From an uncultured Eubacteriales bacterium (lineage in GTDB: Bacteria > Bacillota > Clostridia > Oscillospirales > Acutalibacteraceae), in the NCBI GenBank assembly GCA_934725425.1, contig CAKVAX010000003.1, forward strand, positions 1-64,000: 64,000 nt of DNA, written 5' to 3'. Positions 24,398-33,200 of this stretch are shown here, piece after piece. Numbering within the stretch: position 1 is the first letter of the stretch; each line of letters starts with the position of its first letter. The translations under genes and the position numbers were made by a program. The notes below the pieces were generated by a model that worked only from the letters and a program-made list of their open reading frames with translations, was not told the DNA's origin and ran no database searches.

Positions 24398-24426
24398 TTG
24401 ACATTTTTGATTCTCTGGGCGATAAT
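24398..24426 (+). promoter_or_regulatory. Sigma-A promoter of the ptsH-ptsI operon
   Basis: A perfect TTGACA (24398-24403) and GATAAT (24421-24426) are separated by 17 bases. The 396-base stretch 24239-24634 between pckG and ptsH has no gene. Besides the two divergent promoters it contains an AT-rich leader of about 200 bases with a weak TATGCA-AAA-TGCATA hairpin near 24490 and an unused-looking AAAGGA near 24555. I see no riboswitch, T-box or clear terminator in it. Confidence 0.75.
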
Positions 24427-24634
24427 AAGTGACGTAAACTCAAAAATAAGTTCAATACGTAAATATTTTGGGATAAAAATTATGCAAAATGCATATTTTA
24501 ATTTAAATAAATTATGTTACAATTTAATCCATAGATTATTTTTTAGCATTCAGAAAGGAAAATAGAGAAATATCAGGCATATAATATTATATGAATGTAA
24601 TTTAATAATTGCCTCACGTATTTCTTGCACTTGT

Positions 24635-24892
24635 ATGAAAGAATTTAATTTTAAATTTAAAGATGAAAACGGTATGCACGCGCGTCCTGCGGGTAAGTTG
24701 GTTAAAGCTGCTTCAGAGTTCGGTTCGGATATTGAAATTATATGCGGGCCAAAATTTACCGACGCAAAAAAACTGTTCCCGCTTATGAAAATGGGTATAA
24801 AGTATAATGATGATATTACTGTGAGAATAAACGGCGAAGATGAAATCGAGGCTGAAAAAAGTCTGAAAAAATTTTTTGATATAGAAAAATAG
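24635..24892 (+). CDS. ptsH: HPr phosphocarrier protein of the PTS
   Basis: HPr relays phosphate from enzyme I to the sugar-specific IIA domain. The 85-residue protein aligns without gaps to B. subtilis HPr over residues 1-55, with the phosphoryl site His15 in GMHARPAG. At the position of the regulatory Ser46 it has Lys (AKKLFPLMKMGI, where B. subtilis has LKSIMGVMSLGI). Phosphorylation by HPr kinase, and so CcpA corepressor function, should be impossible for this copy. No SD is visible before ATG 24635. It heads an operon with ptsI, 46 bases downstream. Confidence 0.92.
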   Translation: MKEFNFKFKDENGMHARPAGKLVKAASEFGSDIEIICGPKFTDAKKLFPLMKMGIKYNDDITVRINGEDEIEAEKSLKKFFDIEK

Positions 24893-24938
24893 ATTTTATT
24901 TTGGGTCGATTTTTAGCGCACAAAGGAGAAGTTTTGAT

Positions 24939-26603
24939 ATGGTTATTTTGCAGGGAATCGGAGTTGGAGAAAATATTTCTTTTGGAACACTTTATTTCAA
25001 TGAAAATGGAATAGAACAGGTTCCAAAATATAAGCACGAGGATTTATCTATTGAAAAGAATCGTGTAGAAACCGCCGTGAAAGATGCCATTTCCGAAACA
25101 ATGCTGCTTTATGAAAAAACTATGAGCGAAGGCAACGAAACAGAAGCCGGGATATTTGAAGTCCACAAAATGATGATGGAAGATACAGACTATTTAAATT
25201 CTATATTTGAAGTAATACAAAAAGATGGGTTTAATGGTGAGTATGCTGTCGTTAAGGCTTCTAAAAAATTTTCGCAAATGTTTCTCGAAATGAGCGACGA
25301 GTATATGAGAAGTCGTGCTGCGGATGTAAAAGATATAGAACTGCTCATATTAAAATACTTGATAAACAAAGACTCCTCCAAGCTTTCCTATGATGCTGAA
25401 ACCATAATTTTCAGCAAAGATTTGACTCCGAGCGAAGTTTCCGGCATGAATAAAGATTTTATAAAAGGATGTATTTTATCGGGAGGCTCCTCGTGTTCGC
25501 ATGCTTCCATTTTGGCAAGGGTAAGGGATATACCTATGGTAATAGGTCTTGAAAATTCTGTAAAACCTGAATATGAAGGCATGGAAGTTGCGATTGACAG
25601 CACCGAAGGCAAAGTTTATATAAGTCCCGATACGGATACATTAATAAGACTTAAAGAAAAGAAATTATCTCTGGATAAGAAAAAAGAAGCCTTGAATAAT
25701 CTAAAAGGCAAAGAAAATATTACATTGGATGGTCACAAAATAAATCTTTATGCAAATATTGACAATTCTGATCAAATAGACGAAGTTTTGAAAAGTGATG
25801 CCGGCGGAGTGGGATTATTCAGGAGTGAATTTTTGTATTTATCCCGTAATTCCCAACCCTCCGAAGATGAACAGTTTGAAGCCTATAAATGTATAGCCGA
25901 AAAAATGAACGGAAATAACGTCATAATCAGAACTTTGGACGTAGGTTCAGACAAAAACGCAGAGTATTTTGAATTTGATAAAGAAGAAAATCCTGCAATG
26001 GGGTACAGAGGAATAAGAGTTTGCCTTGATAATCCCGAAATGTTCATAACGCAACTTTGCGCGCTGTATCGTGCTTCAGCCTACGGAAAAATTTCCATAA
26101 TGTTTCCAATGATAGCGTCAGTGGAAGAAGTCAGAGCTGCTAAACATTATGCCGAAATCGCAAGGCAAAGACTCACCGAAAAGCAAATCCCTTTTGATAA
26201 CGATGTCAAGTTGGGAATAATGATAGAAACCCCCGCAGCTGTTATGCTCAGTGATATTTTGGCGAAAGAAGTTGACTTCTTCAGCATAGGTACAAATGAT
26301 TTGACTCAATATACTTTTGCTGTAGATCGTCAAAACAGCAAAGTCAGCAAATTATTCGCTTCTCAGAATTTAGCGGTTCTTAGGATGATAAAAATAGCTG
26401 TTGATAATGCCCATTCAAATGGAATTTGGGTTGGAATTTGCGGCGAAATGGCAGCGGATAGTTCTTTGACTGAAACTTTTCTTTCAATGGGTGTAGACGA
26501 ACTTTCAATGTCTGCTTCTTCGATTCTTAAAATAAGAAAAAAAGTACTGGAAACTAATGTAGAAGAAATTAGGGAAGACATTTTAAAAAATTTGAATATA
26601 TAA
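24939..26603 (+). CDS. ptsI: PTS enzyme I (PEP-protein phosphotransferase)
   Basis: Enzyme I takes phosphate from PEP and passes it to HPr. The 554-residue protein shows the N-terminal swivelling domain with the active histidine in GGSSCSHASILARVRDIP near residues 184-201. The C-terminal PEP-binding barrel has GGVGLFRSEFLY, VIIRTLDVGSDK, FFSIGTNDLTQYT and GICGEMA. SD AAAGGAGAAG precedes ATG 24939. It is in the middle of a complete glucose-type PTS gene set. Confidence 0.95.
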   Translation: MVILQGIGVGENISFGTLYFNENGIEQVPKYKHEDLSIEKNRVETAVKDAISETMLLYEKTMSEGNETEAGIFEVHKMMMEDTDYLNSIFEVIQKDGFNGEYAVVKASKKFSQMFLEMSDEYMRSRAADVKDIELLILKYLINKDSSKLSYDAETIIFSKDLTPSEVSGMNKDFIKGCILSGGSSCSHASILARVRDIPMVIGLENSVKPEYEGMEVAIDSTEGKVYISPDTDTLIRLKEKKLSLDKKKEALNNLKGKENITLDGHKINLYANIDNSDQIDEVLKSDAGGVGLFRSEFLYLSRNSQPSEDEQFEAYKCIAEKMNGNNVIIRTLDVGSDKNAEYFEFDKEENPAMGYRGIRVCLDNPEMFITQLCALYRASAYGKISIMFPMIASVEEVRAAKHYAEIARQRLTEKQIPFDNDVKLGIMIETPAAVMLSDILAKEVDFFSIGTNDLTQYTFAVDRQNSKVSKLFASQNLAVLRMIKIAVDNAHSNGIWVGICGEMAADSSLTETFLSMGVDELSMSASSILKIRKKVLETNVEEIREDILKNLNI

Positions 26604-26637
26604 GTCAAGTAATTTATTTGTAGGGAGAGAGTTATAA

Positions 26638-27117
26638 TTGTTTAATTTTAAAAACGGAGCACACAAATTTTTTGTTTCTCCACAAACTGGCAAAGCGGTC
26701 TCCATTATGGAAATCCCGGATGAAGTATTTTCTGAAAAAATTTTGGGTGATGGGGTAGGAATAATTCCGCAGGAAGATACTATAGTTTCGCCTGTCGATG
26801 GTAAAATAGTTCAAATAGCCGATACAAAACACGCTTTCTGCATTACTTCGGATGACGGACTGGATATCATGATACACGTTGGAGTCGATACTGTTGGATT
26901 AAAAGGTGAAGGCTTTGAATGTAACGTATCGGTTGACCAACACGTGAAGGCCGGTGAAAAAATAGGAAGCGCAGATATAAAACTTATAAAAGAAAAAGGT
27001 TATCCGCTTCATACGGCTGTGCTAGTCACAAATATGGCTTCTGTGGGGAAATTTAATCCTATTTACGGAGCCGTAGAGGCAGGCGTTACCAAAATTGTAG
27101 AGTATACTAAAAAATAG
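26638..27117 (+). CDS. PTS glucose-type EIIA component
   Basis: This cytoplasmic IIA(Glc)-family protein passes phosphate from HPr to the IIB domain. In its 159 residues the signatures are clear: VSPVDGKIVQIADTKHAF, DGLDIMIHVGVDTV with the phosphorylated His, and a second active-site His in GYPLHTAVL. The start is TTG 26638 behind AGGGAGAGA. It is directly followed by the IICB gene, so these are the split parts of what in other Firmicutes is one IICBA protein. Confidence 0.92.
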   Translation: MFNFKNGAHKFFVSPQTGKAVSIMEIPDEVFSEKILGDGVGIIPQEDTIVSPVDGKIVQIADTKHAFCITSDDGLDIMIHVGVDTVGLKGEGFECNVSVDQHVKAGEKIGSADIKLIKEKGYPLHTAVLVTNMASVGKFNPIYGAVEAGVTKIVEYTKK

Positions 27118-27151
27118 TTTACATAAATTAATAGAAAAGGTAGTGATTAGA

Positions 27152-28753
27152 TTGAGCGAAAATGTCAGTTTAAAAGAGAAAAAATCTGTTTTTAGCACCT
27201 TGCAACGTGTTGGCCAATCTTTTATGTTCCCGATAGCTTTGCTTCCGATTGCCGGGCTTTTGCTTGGAATAGGAGCGTCATTTTCAAACGAAAAGATGGT
27301 ATCTTCTTATGGTTTGGAATGGCTTTTGGGCTCAGGCACATTTTTGAATTTTGTGTTGGTTATTATGAAAAACACCGGCAGCGTTATTTTTGCTAACTTG
27401 CCGATAATATTTGCAATGGGTATAGCTCTCGGAATGGCAAAAAAAGAAAAAGCCGTAGCTGCACTTTCGGCAGTAATTGCATTTTTGACAATGCACGCTT
27501 CTATTTTTTCGCTGCTTAGTTTGACGGGAAAACTTAAACTCGGAGCGCTTTTAAAAGGTTCGATTGCCTCGGTATGTGGAATACAGTCTTTGGAAATGGG
27601 CGTGTTCGGAGGAATTTTGGTCGGACTGGGAGTTGCATCACTTCATAATAAGTTTTATAAAATAAAACTTCCTACTGCGATATCATTTTTTGGCGGAGTA
27701 AGGTTTGTCCCTATCATATCGTCGATAGTATATATTTTGGTTGGCGTGGGGATGTTTTTTGTTTGGCCTTATATTCAGTCAGGAATGTATTCCCTCGGCG
27801 TGCTTGTTTCAGCGTCAAAATATGCCGGAACATTTATTTATGGAGTAATTGAAAGAGCTTTGATTCCATTTGGTTTGCATCACGTATTTTATATGCCGTT
27901 CTGGTACACCGGTCTTGGAGGAACAGCAGTTGTTGACGGAAACTACGTAAGTGGAGCACAGAATATATTCTTTGCAGAACTTGCTTCTCCCAACATAACT
28001 CACTTCAGTGTGGAAGCAACCAGATTTATGACAGGCAAATTCCCAATCATGATTTTTGGATTAGTTGGTGCATCTTTGGCAATGTACGCAGTTGCAAAAC
28101 CATCGAAAAGAAAAATAGTAGGCGGACTTTTGCTTTCGGCCGCATTGACTTCTATGTTAACAGGAATAACCGAACCAATAGAGTTTACTTTCCTTTTTGT
28201 AGCACCGGTTTTGTATGCAGTTCATTGTATTTTAGCCGGAATTTCATTTATGCTTATGCATATGCTTAATGTCACGGTGGGAATGACTTTTTCCGGAGGA
28301 CTTATCGATCTTGTTTTATTCGGTGTAATTCCGGGAAATGCAAAAACAAATTGGATTTATATACTCCCTGTAGGAGCAGTTTATTTTGTACTGTATTATT
28401 TCTTATTTAAGTTTGCTATTTTGAAATTTAATTTTATTACACCCGGACGTGAAGAAGACGAATTAGAATCAAAATTATATACAAAAAAAGACTTTGAGGC
28501 GTCTAAAAAAGATAATATTTCGGAGCTTATAGTGGAAGGTCTCGGCGGAATCGAAAACATAGAAAGCTTGGATTGCTGCGCTACAAGACTCAGAGTAAAA
28601 GTTTATGACGTTGATAAAGTTTCGGATGAAATTTTAAAACAAACAGGAGCCGCAGGAGTAGTAAAAAAAGGCACCGGAGTGCAAGTAATTTACGGCCCGA
28701 GAGTAACCGTAATAAAATCAGAATTAGAAGACTTTATTTCATGTAAAAAATAA
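27152..28753 (+). CDS. PTS glucose/N-acetylglucosamine-type EIICB
   Basis: This membrane permease imports and phosphorylates glucose or a related hexose. The IIC domain (residues about 10-410) has about ten hydrophobic segments and the signature RALIPFGLHHVFYMPFW, then GITEPIEFTFLF. The IIB domain follows (about 445-533), with its phosphorylated cysteine in SLDCCATRLRVKV. I prefer TTG 27152 over GTG 27143, since the AAAAGG SD lies only 2 bases from the GTG. The substrate (glucose or GlcNAc) cannot be settled from sequence alone. Confidence 0.9.
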   Translation: MSENVSLKEKKSVFSTLQRVGQSFMFPIALLPIAGLLLGIGASFSNEKMVSSYGLEWLLGSGTFLNFVLVIMKNTGSVIFANLPIIFAMGIALGMAKKEKAVAALSAVIAFLTMHASIFSLLSLTGKLKLGALLKGSIASVCGIQSLEMGVFGGILVGLGVASLHNKFYKIKLPTAISFFGGVRFVPIISSIVYILVGVGMFFVWPYIQSGMYSLGVLVSASKYAGTFIYGVIERALIPFGLHHVFYMPFWYTGLGGTAVVDGNYVSGAQNIFFAELASPNITHFSVEATRFMTGKFPIMIFGLVGASLAMYAVAKPSKRKIVGGLLLSAALTSMLTGITEPIEFTFLFVAPVLYAVHCILAGISFMLMHMLNVTVGMTFSGGLIDLVLFGVIPGNAKTNWIYILPVGAVYFVLYYFLFKFAILKFNFITPGREEDELESKLYTKKDFEASKKDNISELIVEGLGGIENIESLDCCATRLRVKVYDVDKVSDEILKQTGAAGVVKKGTGVQVIYGPRVTVIKSELEDFISCKK

Positions 28754-28756
28754 AAT

Positions 28757-28790
28757 AAGCAGTCACCGACAAGCGGTGGCTGCTTTGTTG
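28757..28790 (+). terminator. Terminator of the PTS operon
   Basis: A 12-base-pair stem, AAGCAGTCACCG/CGGTGGCTGCTT, with one T-G pair and a 5-base loop is followed by TGTTGTTT. Confidence 0.85.
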
Positions 28791-28806
28791 TTTAATCATA
28801 AATATA

Positions 28807-28835
28807 TTGACTATAAATTCATTTTTATATATAAT
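28807..28835 (+). promoter_or_regulatory. Sigma-A promoter of the 345-residue gene
   Basis: TTGACT (28807-28812) and a perfect TATAAT (28830-28835) are separated by 17 bases, immediately after the PTS terminator. Confidence 0.8.
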
Positions 28836-28867
28836 GTTTATACAAAACAAAGAAGGAGGGCAAGAGT

Positions 28868-29905
28868 ATGGGTGACACATCTGAGAAAGTGAAAATGTTT
28901 GAAGAGTTGATCTATTCTTCCAAAAATCAAAATAAAGGAAGCACGGATAACTCCCGAAAAATTGCACTTCAGAATGATAGTAATTCAGGGAAAGCCGTAC
29001 TTGGTGAAAAAGGTACAACAAGTAACCGCAAAAGATATGTATCCCATACAAATGTTGAAAAAGCAAAGGAATTGCTACGCAGTGTTAAAGGAAAAAATCA
29101 AACTTATGATGATATCAGAGCAAATGGTTTCGAATTTTCATATGATGATGAGGAATTGCCTACAAAATTCAAAGAATTATTCGGCAAAGATGGCGTAATG
29201 GATTTATTGGCCGATGCATTAATGACAAAAGATAAGAGTTCTACCAAGGTTTATAGTTTTGCTGATATGCGTAACGAACTAAAAATTTATTACAGAAAAC
29301 TTAAACTTGAAACCTTTAAGACAGGAACCGGTTTGGACGAAAGTGCTATGAAAAACGTGGTTGAGTTAAGTAATAGTTTGGAAGATACTTTAAAAAAATA
29401 TCAATCTAGCATGGAAGAAGCTCTTATAAAACTTAAAAAAGTATCCAAAAGAAGCAGGTCTATCGATAAGATTACCAAATTGATAAAATTAATTTCTGTA
29501 ACTATTTCTCTTGTGGGTACTATAGCAGGACAGCCGGAGGTTGCAGCAGTAGCCACTGTTATATCGAGCATAAACAGCGTGATACGTCTTTCAAATGAAT
29601 TGTATTTGCGCGTTAAAGTAAAGTCGATAAAAGATGTTATAAAGAAGTATCAAGAAGATATAAACAGTAATTATAAACAACTCAAAAAAGAATATATAAA
29701 AGCGTTGTCCAATGGTCAAGATACCACAAATAAAACTTTAGTTATTAAAAAATATAACAGAAAGAGCCTGGAAGATTTTAATAAAAAGTGCAAAGAAATT
29801 TCAGACAAATATCACGTGAAAATCAGCAAGTTTAAAATTTGGTCTAAAGAATTAAATAAACAAAAAGAAATATTCAAGTGCGGCATAAATAATTTAATGG
29901 AATAA
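28868..29905 (+). CDS. Unrecognised 345-residue helical protein with a hydrophobic hairpin
   Basis: I do not recognise this protein. There is no signal peptide. A polar, disordered-looking first 60 residues is followed by helices. At about residues 200-245 two hydrophobic stretches (IKLISVTISLVGTIAG and VAAVATVISSINSVI) are joined by a short GQPEV turn, like a helical hairpin that could enter a membrane. A Lys-rich coiled-coil C terminus follows. This layout of helix bundle plus central hydrophobic hairpin recalls alpha-helical pore-forming proteins, but no family motif supports that. AAGGAGGG fixes ATG 28868. It has its own promoter and terminator. Confidence 0.82.
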   Translation: MGDTSEKVKMFEELIYSSKNQNKGSTDNSRKIALQNDSNSGKAVLGEKGTTSNRKRYVSHTNVEKAKELLRSVKGKNQTYDDIRANGFEFSYDDEELPTKFKELFGKDGVMDLLADALMTKDKSSTKVYSFADMRNELKIYYRKLKLETFKTGTGLDESAMKNVVELSNSLEDTLKKYQSSMEEALIKLKKVSKRSRSIDKITKLIKLISVTISLVGTIAGQPEVAAVATVISSINSVIRLSNELYLRVKVKSIKDVIKKYQEDINSNYKQLKKEYIKALSNGQDTTNKTLVIKKYNRKSLEDFNKKCKEISDKYHVKISKFKIWSKELNKQKEIFKCGINNLME

Positions 29906-29913
29906 TAATTAAA

Positions 29914-29940
29914 AAAAGTCGGCAATAAGCCGGCTTTTTA
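29914..29940. terminator. Bidirectional terminator between convergent unknown genes
   Basis: A 10-base-pair stem, AAAAGTCGGC/GCCGGCTTTT (one T-G pair), with A and T runs on the two sides. It overlaps the stop codon of the minus-strand gene. Confidence 0.85.
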
Positions 29941-31149
29941 ATAATGTGATTTTAAATAATTCAAATATTCTTGATAAGATATATCAAGAGCTCCTCTGGA
30001 TTGGTAATTGAAAGTGAGTATGATATTTTTAGATACTCTTTTTACTACCGGATTTAAATTTCTTATATCTATAACGTATAGCATCTCTGCTTCTAAGTTA
30101 TTTTCGTTAAATTCGCGGCTTCTTGCCGTAGAAATTCCCAGAATAGATATGAACATTGCCAAAGGGTTTTCGCTTTCAAAAGACCCTCTGTCTATTTTCA
30201 GCAATCTTTCTAAATAAATACGTGCGCTGTTTACTTCTCTGGATGTGAATTTATAAGTTTTATTTAGTTCTACAAATTTTTCAAGTAATAAAGATTTCCA
30301 ATCATTTTTAAATTCATCGTCCATTATCGAATTGTCTAAAATATCATCGACAAATGCAGACATTTCTTCTAGTGTACAAGGCTTTGTAAACACATCTGAA
30401 AATACTTCGTCATATTCCAAATAAGCCATTTCTTGAGCTGTGAAATTCGAAATGGTATTTTTGGATTTCTTAAATTTTTTTCCTATTTCATTGTATTCAG
30501 TCATAACTTCACAGTCATCTTGGCACAAGTATTCCGTATTTCCTAAATATTCATAAAGTTCCATGTCTATGCAATTTCTAAGTACACTTTTATTTGTAAT
30601 AATTGAATCGCAAACAGCTAAATCTTTCTGTGATACATGAAAACACTCTATTAGAGTTTCTTCCAAATTTTCGCAATATGTAGGGCCAAGGCGTGCCACG
30701 GACTTTGAATATGGTAGAGATGATTTGAAAATCGAAGCTATAACAGCTTCCGCAGGAAGCTTGGAGATATATTTTTTATTTTTTTCAACCAATTTGAGCG
30801 AGTGGAATATATAATGTAAATCAATATTTCGTATTTCTATTTTTCTGTTAAAGTTAAATATTGATTGTAATATGCTATTTTTTAAGTATACATTTGATGA
30901 TTGAGAATAGTCAAATATTTCGATGAAACGATTTAAAAAATTTCTCCATTGTTTTGGAACCGATCTAAAAAAACAAGGATTTGTAATACGTGATTCTTCT
31001 TTTATATAATTAAACATTTTTTTACGGACAACACTGTTGAGATATTTTTTTACATAAGATTCTTCTTCTTTTTCTTCTTGGTATAGAGAATATATTGGTG
31101 AATTTGTATTATAGCGGGGTAAAACTTCTGCATTTTGAGTTGGGAACAT
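29938..31149 (-). CDS. Unrecognised 403-residue cytoplasmic protein
   Basis: I do not recognise this protein. It lacks a signal peptide and membrane segments. It looks alpha-helical, with a patch of cysteines (TYCENL, IECFH, AVCDS, RNCID, LCQDDC) between about residues 170 and 235, then an acidic region and a C-terminal part with probable beta strands (AEMLYVIDIRN, KNIILTFNY). SD AAAGGAAG precedes ATG 31149. It is convergent with the equally unrecognised gene at 28868, with which it shares a terminator, and lies just downstream of the ribosomal-protein operon. Confidence 0.8.
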   Translation of the reverse strand: MFPTQNAEVLPRYNTNSPIYSLYQEEKEEESYVKKYLNSVVRKKMFNYIKEESRITNPCFFRSVPKQWRNFLNRFIEIFDYSQSSNVYLKNSILQSIFNFNRKIEIRNIDLHYIFHSLKLVEKNKKYISKLPAEAVIASIFKSSLPYSKSVARLGPTYCENLEETLIECFHVSQKDLAVCDSIITNKSVLRNCIDMELYEYLGNTEYLCQDDCEVMTEYNEIGKKFKKSKNTISNFTAQEMAYLEYDEVFSDVFTKPCTLEEMSAFVDDILDNSIMDDEFKNDWKSLLLEKFVELNKTYKFTSREVNSARIYLERLLKIDRGSFESENPLAMFISILGISTARSREFNENNLEAEMLYVIDIRNLNPVVKRVSKNIILTFNYQSRGALDISYQEYLNYLKSHY

Positions 31150-31188
31150 ACAAAACTTCCTTTTTAATTTATTTTTAGGTTATAAAAG

Positions 31189-31212
31189 AGAAGCTCGCAT
31201 ATGCAAGCTTCT
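31189..31212 (-). terminator. Terminator of the rpmG-to-rplL operon
   Basis: The inverted repeat AGAAGCTTGCA/TGCGAGCTTCT has one mismatch in the stem and is followed on the minus strand by CTTTTATAA. It lies 38 bases after the rplL stop. Confidence 0.65.
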
Positions 31213-31249
31213 TCAAAATACATATAGCATGAAGTACTAAATTTGCACA

Positions 31250-31627
31250 CTATTTTACTTCTACTTCAGCACCGAGTTCAACTAATTGTTTTTTGATGTC
31301 TTCAGCTGCTTCTTTAGAAACTTTTTCTTTGAGTGTCTTAGGAGCTTCGTCTACGATAGCTTTAGCTTCTTTTAATCCGAGTCCTGTGATGTCTTTTACA
31401 GCTTTAACAACTTTGATTTTGTTGTCTCCTGCTGATTTTAATACTACGTCAAATTCTGTTTTTTCTGCTTCAGCTGATGCTGCGCCTGCTGCTGGAGCTG
31501 CTGCAACTGCTACAGGAGCTGCTGCTGATACGCCGAATTCTTCTTCGAGAGCTTTTACTAATTCGCTGAGTTCGAGAACTGTTAAGGATTTTACTTCTTC
31601 AATTAATTTTTCTACTTTTTCTGACAT
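31250..31627 (-). CDS. rplL: Ribosomal protein L7/L12
   Basis: This is the multi-copy stalk protein of the large subunit that recruits translation GTPases. The 125-residue protein has the N-terminal dimerisation domain ([19 protein letters not shown]), an Ala-rich hinge, and the C-terminal domain with [30 protein letters not shown] precedes ATG 31627. It is the last gene of the operon. Confidence 0.98.
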   Translation of the reverse strand: MSEKVEKLIEEVKSLTVLELSELVKALEEEFGVSAAAPVAVAAAPAAGAASAEAEKTEFDVVLKSAGDNKIKVVKAVKDITGLGLKEAKAIVDEAPKTLKEKVSKEAAEDIKKQLVELGAEVEVK

Positions 31628-31665
31628 TGTTATTTACCTCCAAAAAATTTTAAATAATAATTAGT

Positions 31666-32199
31666 TTAAGCATTTTGCTTTTTTTCAGCAATAGCATTTA
31701 ATGCTACAACAAGGCCTTTCAAAGTGCCATTGAGTACTGTAGCAAAACCGGTAATAGGCGAGTTGAGTCCACCCAATACCTGAGCGATAAGTACTTCTCT
31801 TGATGGAAGTTTAGCTAAGCTGCTTACTTCGCTCTTGTCGATTATTTTTCCGTCAATATATCCGGATTTAACTTGGAAAAACTCATGGTCTTTGGCAAAA
31901 TCACTAAGTATTTTTGCTGCTGCCACATAATCTTCTTTGCTTATGGCTATTGCAGTTGAACCTTGTAAAAAAGAATCCATTCCATCTATTCCTGCTTCAG
32001 AAGCAGCTCTTTTTAATAATGTATTCTTAGCTACCATGTATTCAACGCCTGCGTCACGAAGGCTTTTCCTAAGCTTTGTATCATCTTCTACGTTTATTCC
32101 TTGGTAATTTACCAAAACTCCTGCGCAAGATGATTTCAATTTTTCTGAAAGTTCACTAACGATTGCTTTCTTTTGTTCTAAAACTTTAACACTTGGCAA
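31666..32199 (-). CDS. rplJ: Ribosomal protein L10
   Basis: L10 anchors L7/L12 dimers to the ribosome. The sequence begins MPSVKVLEQKKAIVSELSEK and shows VNYQGINVEDDTKLRKSLR and AKNTLLKRA, as usual for the family. The start is TTG 32199 after GGAGGTG. It follows a 236-base leader containing an L10 leader-type structure and precedes rplL by 38 bases. Confidence 0.97.
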   Translation of the reverse strand: MPSVKVLEQKKAIVSELSEKLKSSCAGVLVNYQGINVEDDTKLRKSLRDAGVEYMVAKNTLLKRAASEAGIDGMDSFLQGSTAIAISKEDYVAAAKILSDFAKDHEFFQVKSGYIDGKIIDKSEVSSLAKLPSREVLIAQVLGGLNSPITGFATVLNGTLKGLVVALNAIAEKKQNA

Positions 32200-32224
32200 T
32201 TTTTGTTCACCTCCACATCAAATT

Positions 32225-32410
32225 TATGTATATTAATGCAATAAATGCAAAAATATCATCAACTTTACTTAATTTCCCAACCAAGAAAAGCTGATGATTT
32301 TAAATTCACTAAGTTAAAACTTATAATATTTAAATTCGTTGCTTTCCTCGGTAGGCGAACACAATATTCATTACAAACCTACTGTCTTGGGAAATCGTCT
32401 ATAGACATTA
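32225..32410 (-). promoter_or_regulatory. Ribosomal protein L10 leader
   Basis: The rplA-rplJ gap on the minus strand contains the conserved elements of the L10 leader RNA: CCCAAGACAGTAGG, later CCTACCGAGGA, and a closing segment TTGGTTGGGAAATT that can pair with the initial TTTCCCAAG. In this family the L10(L12)4 complex binds the leader and represses its own synthesis. Boundaries are approximate. Confidence 0.8.
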
Positions 32411-32435
32411 TATCTTAATAATCTTTGAATGTCAA

Positions 32436-33134
32436 CTAAATTGATTCTAATTTATTTGCGTTTAGTTTAATTCCCGGTCCCATAGTGCTAGAAACTACGC
32501 AGGATTTTATATATTGACCCTTGCTTGCTTCAGGTTTAGCTTTTACGATAGCACCCATTAAAGTTTCAAAGTTTTCAAGCAGTTTTTCAGCTCCGAAAGA
32601 AGCTTTTCCGATTACACAGTGAATAATGTTGGTTTTATCCAAACGATACTCGATTTTTCCTGCTTTAGCTTCTTTGATAGCTTTAGCAATGTCTGTTGTA
32701 ACTGTTCCTGCTTTTGGGTTCGGCATTAAACCTCTTGGTCCTAAAATTTTACCAAGTCTACCGACAACGCCCATCATATCAGGTGTTGTGATTAATACAT
32801 CAAAATCCATCCAGTTTTCACTTTGGATTTTTTGTGCCATATCTTCAGCTCCGACAAAATCTGCTCCTGCTTCTTGAGCCAATTTTTCGTTATCGCCTTT
32901 ACATATAGCTAAAACGCGAACTTTCTTTCCTGTACCATTTGGAAGAACGATCGCACCGCGAACCTGTTGGTCAGCGTGCCTTGAGTCTACCCCAAGTCTT
33001 ACATGAAGTTCTACTGTTTCGTCAAAAGCTGCTCTTGCGTTCTTTGAGCAAATTTCAAGAGCTTCTTTTGCGTCATAGAAATTTGATTGATTATAAGCTT
33101 TTACGCTTTCGTTATACTTTTTACCGTGTTTCAT
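32436..33134 (-). CDS. rplA: Ribosomal protein L1
   Basis: L1 forms the mobile stalk next to the ribosomal E site and often represses its own operon. The 232-residue protein begins [15 protein letters not shown] and contains the signature [20 protein letters not shown]. The in-frame ATG at 33179 is too early; ATG 33134 has AGGAGGAAA upstream and fits the family. Gene order rplK-rplA is conserved. Confidence 0.97.
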   Translation of the reverse strand: MKHGKKYNESVKAYNQSNFYDAKEALEICSKNARAAFDETVELHVRLGVDSRHADQQVRGAIVLPNGTGKKVRVLAICKGDNEKLAQEAGADFVGAEDMAQKIQSENWMDFDVLITTPDMMGVVGRLGKILGPRGLMPNPKAGTVTTDIAKAIKEAKAGKIEYRLDKTNIIHCVIGKASFGAEKLLENFETLMGAIVKAKPEASKGQYIKSCVVSSTMGPGIKLNANKLESI

Positions 33135-33200
33135 AATTTCCTCCTGAATTAGTGGTAAAATCGGATAATTTCCTCCCACCGTGGGAACTTAAGCAGACGA

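Noticed and set aside
24480..24510. Riboswitch, RAT antiterminator or terminator in the ptsH leader
   Set aside because: Only a short AT-only palindrome (TATGCA/TGCATA) is present, with no GC-rich stem and no match to LicT/GlcT-type antiterminator sequences that I could recognise.
31293..31664. 123-codon frame opposite rplL
   Set aside because: It is a shadow of the rplL codons (Ala-rich hinge read backwards) without SD or independent similarity.
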